10,136 nt of DNA. Origin: Candidatus Pelagibacter sp. (GTDB taxonomy: Bacteria > Pseudomonadota > Alphaproteobacteria > Pelagibacterales > Pelagibacteraceae). The stretch spans positions 1 to 10,136 of the forward strand of contig JAFJTK010000127.1 in assembly GCA_017880265.1 (NCBI GenBank). Reading direction: 5' to 3'. This document shows, one piece after another, positions 1 through 6,758 of the stretch. The notes below the pieces were generated by a model. The model did no database searches, was not told the origin of the DNA, and worked only from the letters and a program-made list of their open reading frames with translations. The position numbers were made by a program, and so were the translations under genes. Positions within the stretch are counted from its first letter, which is position 1. The number at the start of each line of letters is the position of its first letter.

Positions 1-24
1 ATACTTAATTATTTAAATTAAAGG

Positions 25-1143
25 ATGAAAAAACATTTAAAGTTAGGCATATTTAAAAGCAAGGGACGACTTAATAACGAGCCCACTTCTAAGTATAGAT
101 CACCGTTTCAAAGAGATAGAGATAGAATAATTCATAGCGCTTCTTTTCGAAGACTTAAACATAAAACTCAAGTCTTTGTAAATACTGAGGGAGATCATTT
201 TAGAACAAGAATTACCCATTCTATAGAAGTTGCGCAAATTGCAAGATCAATAGCAAAATATCTAAATTTAAATGAAGATTTAACTGAGACTTTAAGTTTG
301 GCTCATGATTTGGGACATACTCCATTTGGTCATGCTGGCGAAGATGCTTTAAATGAATGCATGGAAAACTTTGGAGGCTTTGATCACAATTTACAAACAC
401 TAAGAATTGTTATGTTTTTAGAGAATAAATATTTTAAGTTCAAAGGTCTAAATCTAACAATTGAAACTCTAGAGGGATTATTAAAACATAATGGACCTGT
501 TGAAGATACAGATTTGGTAAATAGTTTAATTGGACTTAAAACTTTTAAAAAAAGAATTAATTTCAACACATATCCTTCGTTAGAGGCTCAAATCTCAGCA
601 ATATCAGATGATATAGCTTACAATAATCATGATATCCAAGATGGCATTAAGGCTAATTTATTCAAACTTGAAGAACTCATGGAGATAGATTTTTTTAAGT
701 CAATTTATTTAAAATATAAAAATAAAATTAACAAAACTAATTATAAGATTGCAACATATCAAATAGTGAGAGACTCGATTGATTTGATGATTAGAGATTT
801 ATTAACGAATACAAAAAAAAATCTAAAAAAGCATAAGATTAAATCAATTAAAGATATAGGGATAGCAGGTAAGTCTTTAGTTAGTTTTTCAGATAAAATA
901 CAAAATTCAGAGAGAGAAATTAAATCATTCTTAAGAACTAAAATGTATCAAAATAATTCAGTATTGAAAAAAAATCAAAAGGGCAAATTAATTGTGAAGA
1001 AATTATTTAATATAATTAAATTAAATCCTAGAAAATTTATCTCTAAAGATCATTTGACTAATGATAAATATAGAGCTATTTCAGATTTTATTTCAGGAAT
1101 GACTGATCGTTTTGCTATTAACTTATATAATAATTTTAAATGA
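25..1143 (+). CDS. dgt: Deoxyguanosinetriphosphate triphosphohydrolase-like protein (HD superfamily)
   Basis: This is a cytoplasmic HD-domain dNTP triphosphohydrolase; the family cleaves dNTPs to deoxynucleoside and triphosphate. In the 372 residues the N-terminal family signature RSPFQRDRDRIIHS lies at 25-38, followed by FRRLKHKTQVF. The metal-binding HD set is visible: H65 in RITHS, H94-D95 in LAHDLGH, and D195/D196 in ISDDIAY, followed by HDIQDG at 202-207. The C-terminal ISGMTDRFA block is present, so the protein is full length. The ATG at 25 is the only reasonable start, because an in-frame TAA lies at 19-21. An AAGG abuts the ATG too closely to act as a normal Shine-Dalgarno, so initiation may be leaderless or SD-independent. 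The stop overlaps argS by four bases (ATGA, 1140-1143). Family assignment is firm; the preferred nucleotide is not known from sequence. Confidence 0.95.
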   Translation: MKKHLKLGIFKSKGRLNNEPTSKYRSPFQRDRDRIIHSASFRRLKHKTQVFVNTEGDHFRTRITHSIEVAQIARSIAKYLNLNEDLTETLSLAHDLGHTPFGHAGEDALNECMENFGGFDHNLQTLRIVMFLENKYFKFKGLNLTIETLEGLLKHNGPVEDTDLVNSLIGLKTFKKRINFNTYPSLEAQISAISDDIAYNNHDIQDGIKANLFKLEELMEIDFFKSIYLKYKNKINKTNYKIATYQIVRDSIDLMIRDLLTNTKKNLKKHKIKSIKDIGIAGKSLVSFSDKIQNSEREIKSFLRTKMYQNNSVLKKNQKGKLIVKKLFNIIKLNPRKFISKDHLTNDKYRAISDFISGMTDRFAINLYNNFK

Positions 1144-2873
1144 ATATTTTTGAACTTTATTTAGATAAAATAAAATCAACAATAGTTGATTTACAAAAGA
1201 AAGATGAGCTTATTATTCCCGAAACATTAAATGGAATTAGCGCTGAAATACCACCAGCTAAATTTGATTGTGATATTTCAACCAATGTTGCTATGGTTCT
1301 TTCAAAAATAAATAAAAAATCTCCATTAGATCTTGCTGAAAAAATTTCATTATCTTTAAAAAACAATGACTCACTTATACAAAACATAGATGTTGTTAAA
1401 CCTGGTTTTATAAATATTAAATTTAAACCAGTTTTTTGGTCAAATTTTATTGAAGATATTATTGCTAATTCAAAAACATTTGGCATTAATAAAAAAGAAA
1501 AAAAACTTAATTATCTGGTTGAGTTTGTCTCAGCTAATCCAACGGGTCCTTTACATGTTGGGCACTGTCGGGGAGCAATTTTAGGCGATGTAATCTCAAA
1601 TGTATTACTTTTTAATAATCACAAAGTAATAAAAGAATATTATGTAAATGATTACGGTAATCAGATTATTAATTTTACTAAATCTGTTTATTTTAGAATC
1701 CGAGAAGTCAAATATAAGGAAGTATTTCCAATCGATAATCCAGACCTGTACCCTGGAGATTATCTAATTGATTTTGCAAATAATATCATCTCATCAAATT
1801 CTGATCTAAATTTTGACAACTACGATGATGTAAGTGAAAAATTAACAGAGCTATCAATAGAACAAGCTTTATTATTAATTAAGAAAAATCTAAAAAGTCT
1901 TGGCATTAAACATGATAATTTTGTAAGCGAGAAAAGCATTGTTTTAAATAATGAAGTTGAAAACGTCATTAAGTACCTAGAAACAAACAATTATGTTTAT
2001 AAAGGTAAAATTAAAGCCCCCGCAGGAGAAGATAAAAAGAATTGGGTGGAAAGAGAACAATTATTATTTAGATCTACAGATTTTGGTGACGACAAAGACA
2101 GGGCATTGCAAAAATCAGACGGTACTTGGACTTATTTTGCTAGCGATGTTGCGTATCATAAAAATAAAGTTGATCGTAAATTTGATTATTTAATTAACAT
2201 TCTTGGTGCAGATCATGCTGGTTACATTAAAAGAATATCATCATCAGTGGATGCACTTTCTGCAACTAAAAATAAATTAATTTGCAAGATTAGTCAGCTT
2301 GTAAAATTAATAAAAGATAAGAAACCATTTAAGATGTCTAAAAGAAAAGGGGATTATATTACAGTTGATGATTTAATTTCAGAAGTTGGTAAAGATGCTA
2401 CTAGATTTATAATGTTAAATAGAAGTAGTGATGTTGAGTTAGATTTTGATTTTGATGCAGTAAAAGAAAAATCTAAAGATAATCCACTCTATTACGTTCA
2501 ATATTGTTATGCTAGAATTTCATCCGTATTTAGACATTTGGATAAAGATTTAGATAAAGATATCATTATTGATAATTATAATTTTGAATATTCTTCAGAT
2601 GAAATTAAAATCTTAAAGAAAATATCTGAATGGCCAAAATGTATAGACTCAGCAAGTACAAAACTTGAGCCTCATCGTATACCAATATATTTATATGAGC
2701 TTGCAGCTGAATTTCATTCTTACTGGAACCTTGGTAAACAATTTCCTGAAAAAAGATTTATAAATGATCAAAAAAGTATTTCTCCAGATAAATTAATTTT
2801 TCTTAAAGCAATTGCAAATGTCATTAAGTCAGGAATGGATATAGTTGGTGTAGATTCTCCAACTAAAATGTAA
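1140..2873 (+). CDS. argS: Arginyl-tRNA synthetase (class I)
   Basis: This enzyme charges tRNA-Arg with arginine in the cytoplasm. It has 577 residues, normal for the family. The N-terminal Arg-specific domain shows the STNVAMVLSK block at 47-56. The class I catalytic core carries ANPTGPLHVGH (132-142, with the HIGH-type motif HVGH at 139-142) and KMSK at 398-401 within a KMSKRKGDYIT context typical of alphaproteobacterial enzymes. DNPLYYVQYCYAR (447-459) opens the DALR anticodon-binding domain, which ends in the family-like VGVDSPTKM. The start is fixed by the ATGA overlap with dgt. The stop shares one base with the next ORF (TAATG, 2871-2875), which suggests translational coupling in one operon. 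No key motif is missing. Confidence 0.97.
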   Translation: MNIFELYLDKIKSTIVDLQKKDELIIPETLNGISAEIPPAKFDCDISTNVAMVLSKINKKSPLDLAEKISLSLKNNDSLIQNIDVVKPGFINIKFKPVFWSNFIEDIIANSKTFGINKKEKKLNYLVEFVSANPTGPLHVGHCRGAILGDVISNVLLFNNHKVIKEYYVNDYGNQIINFTKSVYFRIREVKYKEVFPIDNPDLYPGDYLIDFANNIISSNSDLNFDNYDDVSEKLTELSIEQALLLIKKNLKSLGIKHDNFVSEKSIVLNNEVENVIKYLETNNYVYKGKIKAPAGEDKKNWVEREQLLFRSTDFGDDKDRALQKSDGTWTYFASDVAYHKNKVDRKFDYLINILGADHAGYIKRISSSVDALSATKNKLICKISQLVKLIKDKKPFKMSKRKGDYITVDDLISEVGKDATRFIMLNRSSDVELDFDFDAVKEKSKDNPLYYVQYCYARISSVFRHLDKDLDKDIIIDNYNFEYSSDEIKILKKISEWPKCIDSASTKLEPHRIPIYLYELAAEFHSYWNLGKQFPEKRFINDQKSISPDKLIFLKAIANVIKSGMDIVGVDSPTKM

Positions 2874-3133
2874 TGTTAAAAGAAATTAAATATTTAGTAT
2901 TTATTGTTATCATCTCAATATTTATTTTTTTCACAGGCAAGTATTATTTTTCAGATGAAAATATAAAAAATTCATACAGATCTTATAATAATATAGATGA
3001 AAAAGTTAAAATCTATTCTAAAAAATTACCACTGTTAAAAAATGATACAGAAAATATTATCGAATATGTGAAACAAACAGACAAAAAAAAGAAGAAAAAA
3101 TTCAATTTTTGGAAGCTTTTAGAAAATGATTAA
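2873..3133 (+). CDS. Small membrane-anchored protein of unknown function, in the slot of the usual SPOR-domain protein
   Basis: I do not recognise this 86-residue protein. It has one clear hydrophobic segment at about residues 7-21, flanked by lysines (K3, K6, K23). A polar region of about 60 residues follows, and the tail is strongly basic (KKKKKK at 71-76, then FNFWKLLEND). It looks like a single-pass inner-membrane protein or one with an uncleaved signal anchor. Coding is supported by tight packing: its ATG overlaps the argS stop by one base and its stop overlaps nagZ by eight. In many Alphaproteobacteria a much longer membrane-anchored protein with a C-terminal SPOR (peptidoglycan-binding) domain sits between argS and nagZ. 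Here no SPOR domain is visible. The segment LPLLKNDT (52-59) loosely resembles the linker just after the membrane anchor in those proteins. I infer a truncated relic or shortened orthologue, but unrelated origin is possible. Confidence 0.7.
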   Translation: MLKEIKYLVFIVIISIFIFFTGKYYFSDENIKNSYRSYNNIDEKVKIYSKKLPLLKNDTENIIEYVKQTDKKKKKKFNFWKLLEND

Positions 3134-4076
3134 AAACAGAAGAGCCTTCATTGTAGGAATTAAATCACTTCAATTATCAAAAAGTGAAATATATTTTTTA
3201 AAGAGATATAAACCTTGGGGTGTAATATTGTTTTTAAGAAATATTAAATCAATTAAACAAACCAAAAATTTAACAGATAATATAAGAAAGATTTTCAGAG
3301 ACAAAAATTATCCAATATTAATTGATCAAGAAGGTGGTAGAGTAAATAGATTAAGTAATATTATTTCTTTTGATAATTTAACATCTGAATATTTTGGTAA
3401 TCTTTTTGAAAAAGATAAAATGAAACTTAATATTATCTATAAATTATTCATTGATAATACTTCTCATTTATTAAAATTAATTGGCGTAAATATAAATACT
3501 GTACCTGTTTTAGATCTTAGAGTTAAAGGATCTAGTAATATAATTGGTGACCGATCTTTCTCAACCAATGTAAAAACTGTCTCTAAAATGGGTGATCTAT
3601 GCATAAAACTATTTAAGAATAATGCTATAGGTACAATAATAAAGCACATCCCAGGACATGGATTGGCCAAAGTAGATAGTCATAACTTTACTCCTGTAGT
3701 CGATAAATCAATTAAATATCTTCTAAAATATGATTTTAGTACTTTTAAAAAGAAAAATTGCTTTTTTGCTATGACCGGACACGTTATTTATAAAAATTTA
3801 GATGAACTAAATACTGCCACTCATTCAAAAAAAGTAATTAAATATATAAGAAAAAAAATAGGTTTTAAAAATATTATAATTTCAGATGATCTTTCAATGA
3901 AAAGCTTAAAAAATAACATGAGAGAAAATACAATTAAAGCTTTCGAGGCAGGATGTAACTTGGTTCTACACTGTAATGGCAATCTCAACGAAATGAAGAT
4001 TGTTGGTAACAATTCACCCTTGATAAGTAGCTTTATATCAAAAAAAACATCACAATTTTATAAGATTTTAAGTTAA
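3126..4076 (+). CDS. nagZ: Beta-N-acetylhexosaminidase, glycoside hydrolase family 3
   Basis: NagZ removes N-acetylglucosamine from GlcNAc-anhydroMurNAc peptides in the cytoplasm during peptidoglycan recycling. The 316 residues carry the family hallmarks: ILIDQEGGRVNRL at 64-76, a GDRSFS block at 141-146, and KHIPGHG at 173-179 followed by DSH at 184-186 (the Asp-His acid/base loop typical of NagZ). ISDDLSM at 252-258 contains the expected nucleophile D254. No signal peptide is visible, consistent with a cytoplasmic enzyme. A GGAAG at 3111-3115, ten bases upstream, can serve as ribosome-binding site. The ATG lies inside the end of the preceding ORF (8-base overlap ATGATTAA). Nine bases separate its stop from scpA. 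Its presence implies that the organism makes and recycles peptidoglycan. Confidence 0.95.
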   Translation: MIKNRRAFIVGIKSLQLSKSEIYFLKRYKPWGVILFLRNIKSIKQTKNLTDNIRKIFRDKNYPILIDQEGGRVNRLSNIISFDNLTSEYFGNLFEKDKMKLNIIYKLFIDNTSHLLKLIGVNINTVPVLDLRVKGSSNIIGDRSFSTNVKTVSKMGDLCIKLFKNNAIGTIIKHIPGHGLAKVDSHNFTPVVDKSIKYLLKYDFSTFKKKNCFFAMTGHVIYKNLDELNTATHSKKVIKYIRKKIGFKNIIISDDLSMKSLKNNMRENTIKAFEAGCNLVLHCNGNLNEMKIVGNNSPLISSFISKKTSQFYKILS

Positions 4077-4085
4077 TATTTAATT

Positions 4086-4829
4086 ATGCCTGAGTCTGAT
4101 TCTGTCTTATTTAATGTAGATATAAATAATTATAACGGCCCATTAGATGTATTACTTGATTTAGCCAAAGCTCAAAAAGTTGATTTAGAAGAAATTTCAA
4201 TAACTAAACTTGCTGATCAATTTCATGATTACATTACCAATGAAAAAGAATTAAATTTAGAAATAGCCTCTGAATACCTGTTAATGGCTACATGGTTAGC
4301 TTATTTAAAATCTAAATTATTATTACCAGGTACACCAGAAGAAGAATTTAAAGTTCAAGAAGTTGCAGAAAAACTAAAATTACAACTTAAAAAATTAGAA
4401 CTTATTAGGTTACTGTCAGAACAAATGTTAAAAAGAAATCGATTGGGTAGAGAGATTAGAACACGTGGAATAAAAGGAAACATCAGATCTATTTATAGCT
4501 CAGAATATAATGTAAGTTTATTTGAACTCTTAAAAGCATATTCATCTATAGTGATGACTAAAGATTTTCAAACCATGAGTATTCCTAAATTACCTGTATT
4601 CACAACAGAAGATGGCATCAAAACTATAAAACAGTTTCTTGGTAAATTGATGGATTGGAAAAATATAAATGATTTAATTCCAAGTAATTTTAAGAATGGC
4701 TCCAGATATAAAAGAACTGGTAAAGCAGGGATTTTTGCTGGATCATTAGAATTAGTTAAAGAAGGCAATCTTTCAATTAAGCAAGACAATTTATTTGATG
4801 AAATTTATATAAGAGAAATTAATGATTAA
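4086..4829 (+). CDS. scpA: Segregation and condensation protein A (kleisin)
   Basis: ScpA is the kleisin subunit that bridges SMC heads and binds ScpB in the bacterial condensin complex on the nucleoid. In this 247-residue protein the N-terminal family block YNGPLDVLLDLAKAQKVDL lies at 16-34. The second block, ASEYLLMATWLAYLKSKLLL, lies at 61-80, followed by PGTPEEE. The C-terminal winged-helix region is recognisable around 212-244 (GIFAGSLELVKEGNLSIKQ), ending in IYIRE. Length is normal. The start at 4086 lies nine bases after nagZ with no strong Shine-Dalgarno. The stop overlaps scpB by eight bases (ATGATTAA), the usual coupling of these interacting partners. Confidence 0.95.
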   Translation: MPESDSVLFNVDINNYNGPLDVLLDLAKAQKVDLEEISITKLADQFHDYITNEKELNLEIASEYLLMATWLAYLKSKLLLPGTPEEEFKVQEVAEKLKLQLKKLELIRLLSEQMLKRNRLGREIRTRGIKGNIRSIYSSEYNVSLFELLKAYSSIVMTKDFQTMSIPKLPVFTTEDGIKTIKQFLGKLMDWKNINDLIPSNFKNGSRYKRTGKAGIFAGSLELVKEGNLSIKQDNLFDEIYIREIND

Positions 4830-5526
4830 AAAAGAAAAAGTGTCAAAAGATAATATAGTTAAGTTTCCTTCAAAACTTACTGATTTAGAAAGAGAAATTG
4901 AAGCAGTAATTTTTGCAGCAGCAGAGCCATTAGATGTTGATACAATTGAAAGTAAAATATCTAAAAAAGCAAATGTTGCTCAATCATTAGAAAAATTACA
5001 AAATGAATATTCTAATCGTGGTATAAATTTAGTTTGCATAAAAGATAAATGGTCTTTTAGAACCTCACCTAAACTTTCAAATTTAATGACCCAGGAAAAA
5101 ACTGTTGAAAAAAAATTATCCCGTGCTGCAATAGAAACTCTAGCTATTATTGTATATCACCAACCCGTTACCAGAGCGGAAATTGAAGAAATACGTGGTG
5201 TTGCATTTGGAACAAATACCTTAGAAATTTTAATGGAACTAGATTGGGTTAAACCGGGAGGTCGTAAAGATGTACCAGGTAAACCTATTCAATACATAAC
5301 AACGGATGGCTTTTTAAGTCATTTTAATTTGCAAAAATTGACTGATCTTCCAACAGTGGATGAATTGGGTGCAGCTGGTTTGATCGATAGCACCAGTGTT
5401 GATAATGCAATTTTTGGTTCAAGTAAATTTTTTAAAGAAAAACAAGATGAAAAAAAAGAAGATATATATTCTAATATCGATGAAATGCTAAATAGCACAC
5501 TCGATGAAGAGGAAAAAGATTCATAA
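4822..5526 (+). CDS. scpB: Segregation and condensation protein B
   Basis: ScpB dimerises through tandem winged-helix domains and binds ScpA in the SMC-ScpAB complex. The 234 residues show the first domain at about 21-90 (LEREIEAVIFAAAEPLDVD). The second is at about 97-170, with the highly conserved run AAIETLAIIVYHQPVTRAEI (102-121), then IRGVAFG (124-130) and GRKDVPGKPIQYITTDGFL (147-165). The C-terminal tail after about 205 is charged and probably disordered, ending DEEEKDS. The N-terminal 20 residues are lysine-rich and variable. The start lies within the end of scpA (8-base overlap). A 44-base gap follows before tatA. Confidence 0.95.
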   Translation: MIKKEKVSKDNIVKFPSKLTDLEREIEAVIFAAAEPLDVDTIESKISKKANVAQSLEKLQNEYSNRGINLVCIKDKWSFRTSPKLSNLMTQEKTVEKKLSRAAIETLAIIVYHQPVTRAEIEEIRGVAFGTNTLEILMELDWVKPGGRKDVPGKPIQYITTDGFLSHFNLQKLTDLPTVDELGAAGLIDSTSVDNAIFGSSKFFKEKQDEKKEDIYSNIDEMLNSTLDEEEKDS

Positions 5527-5570
5527 AAAAGTCACTTTTAAATCCTGAATAAAAAGGTTATAAGTTTTTC

Positions 5571-5771
5571 ATGAGCATAGGAATTTGGCAAATAGCAATA
5601 GTTGTAATATTAGTCGTTTTATTATTTGGACGTGGAAAAATCTCTAGTTTAATGGGCGATGTTGCTAAAGGTATAAAAAGTTTTAAAAAAGGAATGGCGT
5701 CAGATGTAACTGACGAGAGTGAGCCAAAAAACATATCCGACGATAATAAAGACTCAAATAACAAAGATTAA
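5571..5771 (+). CDS. tatA: Twin-arginine translocase subunit TatA
   Basis: TatA polymerises to form the protein-conducting element of the Tat system, which exports folded proteins across the inner membrane. The 66-residue protein has the classic architecture: a short periplasmic N-terminus, a hydrophobic helix at about 5-19, the hinge FGRGKI at 19-24, an amphipathic helix at about 25-43 ([17 protein letters not shown]) and an acidic, disordered tail. The SIGIWQ start and the FGRGKI hinge favour TatA over TatB, which follows separately. An AAGG at 5554-5557 is a weak, rather distant Shine-Dalgarno. It lies 44 bases after scpB and five bases before tatB. Confidence 0.95.
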   Translation: MSIGIWQIAIVVILVVLLFGRGKISSLMGDVAKGIKSFKKGMASDVTDESEPKNISDDNKDSNNKD

Positions 5772-5776
5772 ATTAC

Positions 5777-5995
5777 ATGCCTACTATTGGTTGGTTTGAA
5801 ATTTTAATAGTCGTAGCTATTGCTATTGTAGTACTTGGCCCCAAAGATTTTCCAATAATGTTGAAAAAGGCTGGCTCATGGATTGGTACAGCTAAAAGAT
5901 ACATTAGTGATATACAAAGTGAAGTTTCAAATATTGATATAGAAGATGAAAAAATAAATGAAATAAAAAAAGATAATAAAAAAAAAGATGAGTAA
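5777..5995 (+). CDS. tatB: Twin-arginine translocase subunit TatB (short form)
   Basis: TatB works with TatC as the receptor for twin-arginine signal peptides. The 72 residues begin MPTIGWFEIL, with the conserved Glu at position 8, a membrane helix to about residue 20 and the hinge LGPKDFP (G21-P22), all TatB-typical. An amphipathic helix (about 25-50) follows, then a lysine/aspartate-rich end. The protein is short: TatB is usually well over 100 residues, and here the C-terminal tail is nearly absent. The TM, hinge and first amphipathic helix needed for the core role are retained. An A9 run (5978-5986) lies just before the stop. The stop overlaps tatC by eight bases (ATGAGTAA). Identity as TatB rests on the GWFE/GP signature and its position between tatA and tatC. 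Confidence 0.92.
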   Translation: MPTIGWFEILIVVAIAIVVLGPKDFPIMLKKAGSWIGTAKRYISDIQSEVSNIDIEDEKINEIKKDNKKKDE

Positions 5996-6758
5996 TGAGG
6001 AAAATGAAAACGGCTTTATAAGCCATCTAACTGAATTAAGAAAAAGACTCATCCATAGTTTTTTATTCCTGTTTCTATTCTTTATTGGATGTTACTTTTT
6101 TGCAGAAAATATATATGGTTTTTTAGTAGATCCTTTTGCTAAAGCAGTAAAAGATGATGGAACTGAAAGAAGATTAATTTTTACTGCATTACAGGAAACT
6201 TTTTTAACTTATTTAAAGGTCTCTTTTTTCACAGCTTTTTTTGTAACTTGCCCATTTATTTTAATGCAAATATGGAAATTCATAGCTCCAGGTTTATACA
6301 AACACGAAAAGATAGCTATAATGCCTTACTTAATTTTAACTCCTATACTGTTTCTTTTGGGAGGCATGCTTGTTTATTATTTAATTATGCCACTTGCGAT
6401 TAAATTTTTCTTATCATTTGAAAGCACAGGTCTATCAACTAATTTACCAATTCAACTTGAAGCTAAAGTGAATGAATATTTGTCACTTGTAATGAAACTT
6501 ATATTTGCTTTTGGTTTAAGCTTTCAATTGCCTGTTGTTTTAAGTTTATTAGCAAGAGTAGGTATTGTTGATAGTCAATTTTTAAAAGATAGAAGAAAAT
6601 ATGTGGTAGTAATTATTTTTGCTGCTGCTGCTTTGTTAACACCTCCAGATCCTATAACGCAAATTGGTTTAGCAATTCCATTATTAATATTATATGAATT
6701 ATCTATATTTTCTGTAAAATTTATTGAAAATAAAAATTTAGAAAAAACAGATGCATAA
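5988..6758 (+). CDS. tatC: Twin-arginine translocase subunit TatC
   Basis: TatC is the polytopic core of the Tat translocase and recognises the twin-arginine signal peptide. In its 256 residues the cytoplasmic N-terminal signature HLTELRKR is at 13-20, with E16 in the signal-binding position. The conserved loop FIAPGLYKHEK is at 98-108, including the conserved Glu107. Six hydrophobic segments can be placed at roughly 22-40, 73-95, 110-134, 163-188, 204-219 and 223-243. The LTPPDPITQ motif (217-225) between the last two is typical of the family. Length is normal. The gene overlaps tatB by eight bases (ATGAGTAA) and serS by eight (ATGCATAA), so translation is likely coupled on both sides. Confidence 0.96.
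   Translation: MSNEENENGFISHLTELRKRLIHSFLFLFLFFIGCYFFAENIYGFLVDPFAKAVKDDGTERRLIFTALQETFLTYLKVSFFTAFFVTCPFILMQIWKFIAPGLYKHEKIAIMPYLILTPILFLLGGMLVYYLIMPLAIKFFLSFESTGLSTNLPIQLEAKVNEYLSLVMKLIFAFGLSFQLPVVLSLLARVGIVDSQFLKDRRKYVVVIIFAAAALLTPPDPITQIGLAIPLLILYELSIFSVKFIENKNLEKTDA

Noticed and set aside
384..569. Minus-strand ORF inside dgt, and similar antisense ORFs within argS, nagZ, scpA, tatA and secD
   Set aside because: Each lies wholly opposite a gene with clear family motifs, shows no recognisable domain and has composition expected of a reverse-strand shadow.
1993..2193. Plus-strand 66-residue ORF inside argS
   Set aside because: It overlaps the catalytic core of argS in another frame and has no recognisable content.
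3083..3090. A8 run in the small ORF as a slippage site fusing it to nagZ or to a hidden SPOR domain
   Set aside because: Shifting into the nagZ frame meets a TAG at 3120-3122 before the nagZ start, and the DNA downstream encodes NagZ, so no hidden SPOR domain can be reached.
5527..5539. Perfect inverted repeat AAAAGT-C-ACTTTT in the scpB-tatA gap, considered as terminator or operator
   Set aside because: The stem has one G-C pair and an impossibly tight loop unless opened to five pairs, and no U-run follows directly. Expected by chance in AT-rich DNA.
5559..5564. TATAAG as a -10 box for tatA
   Set aside because: It lies so close to the ATG at 5571 that almost no leader would remain, and no convincing -35 is present.
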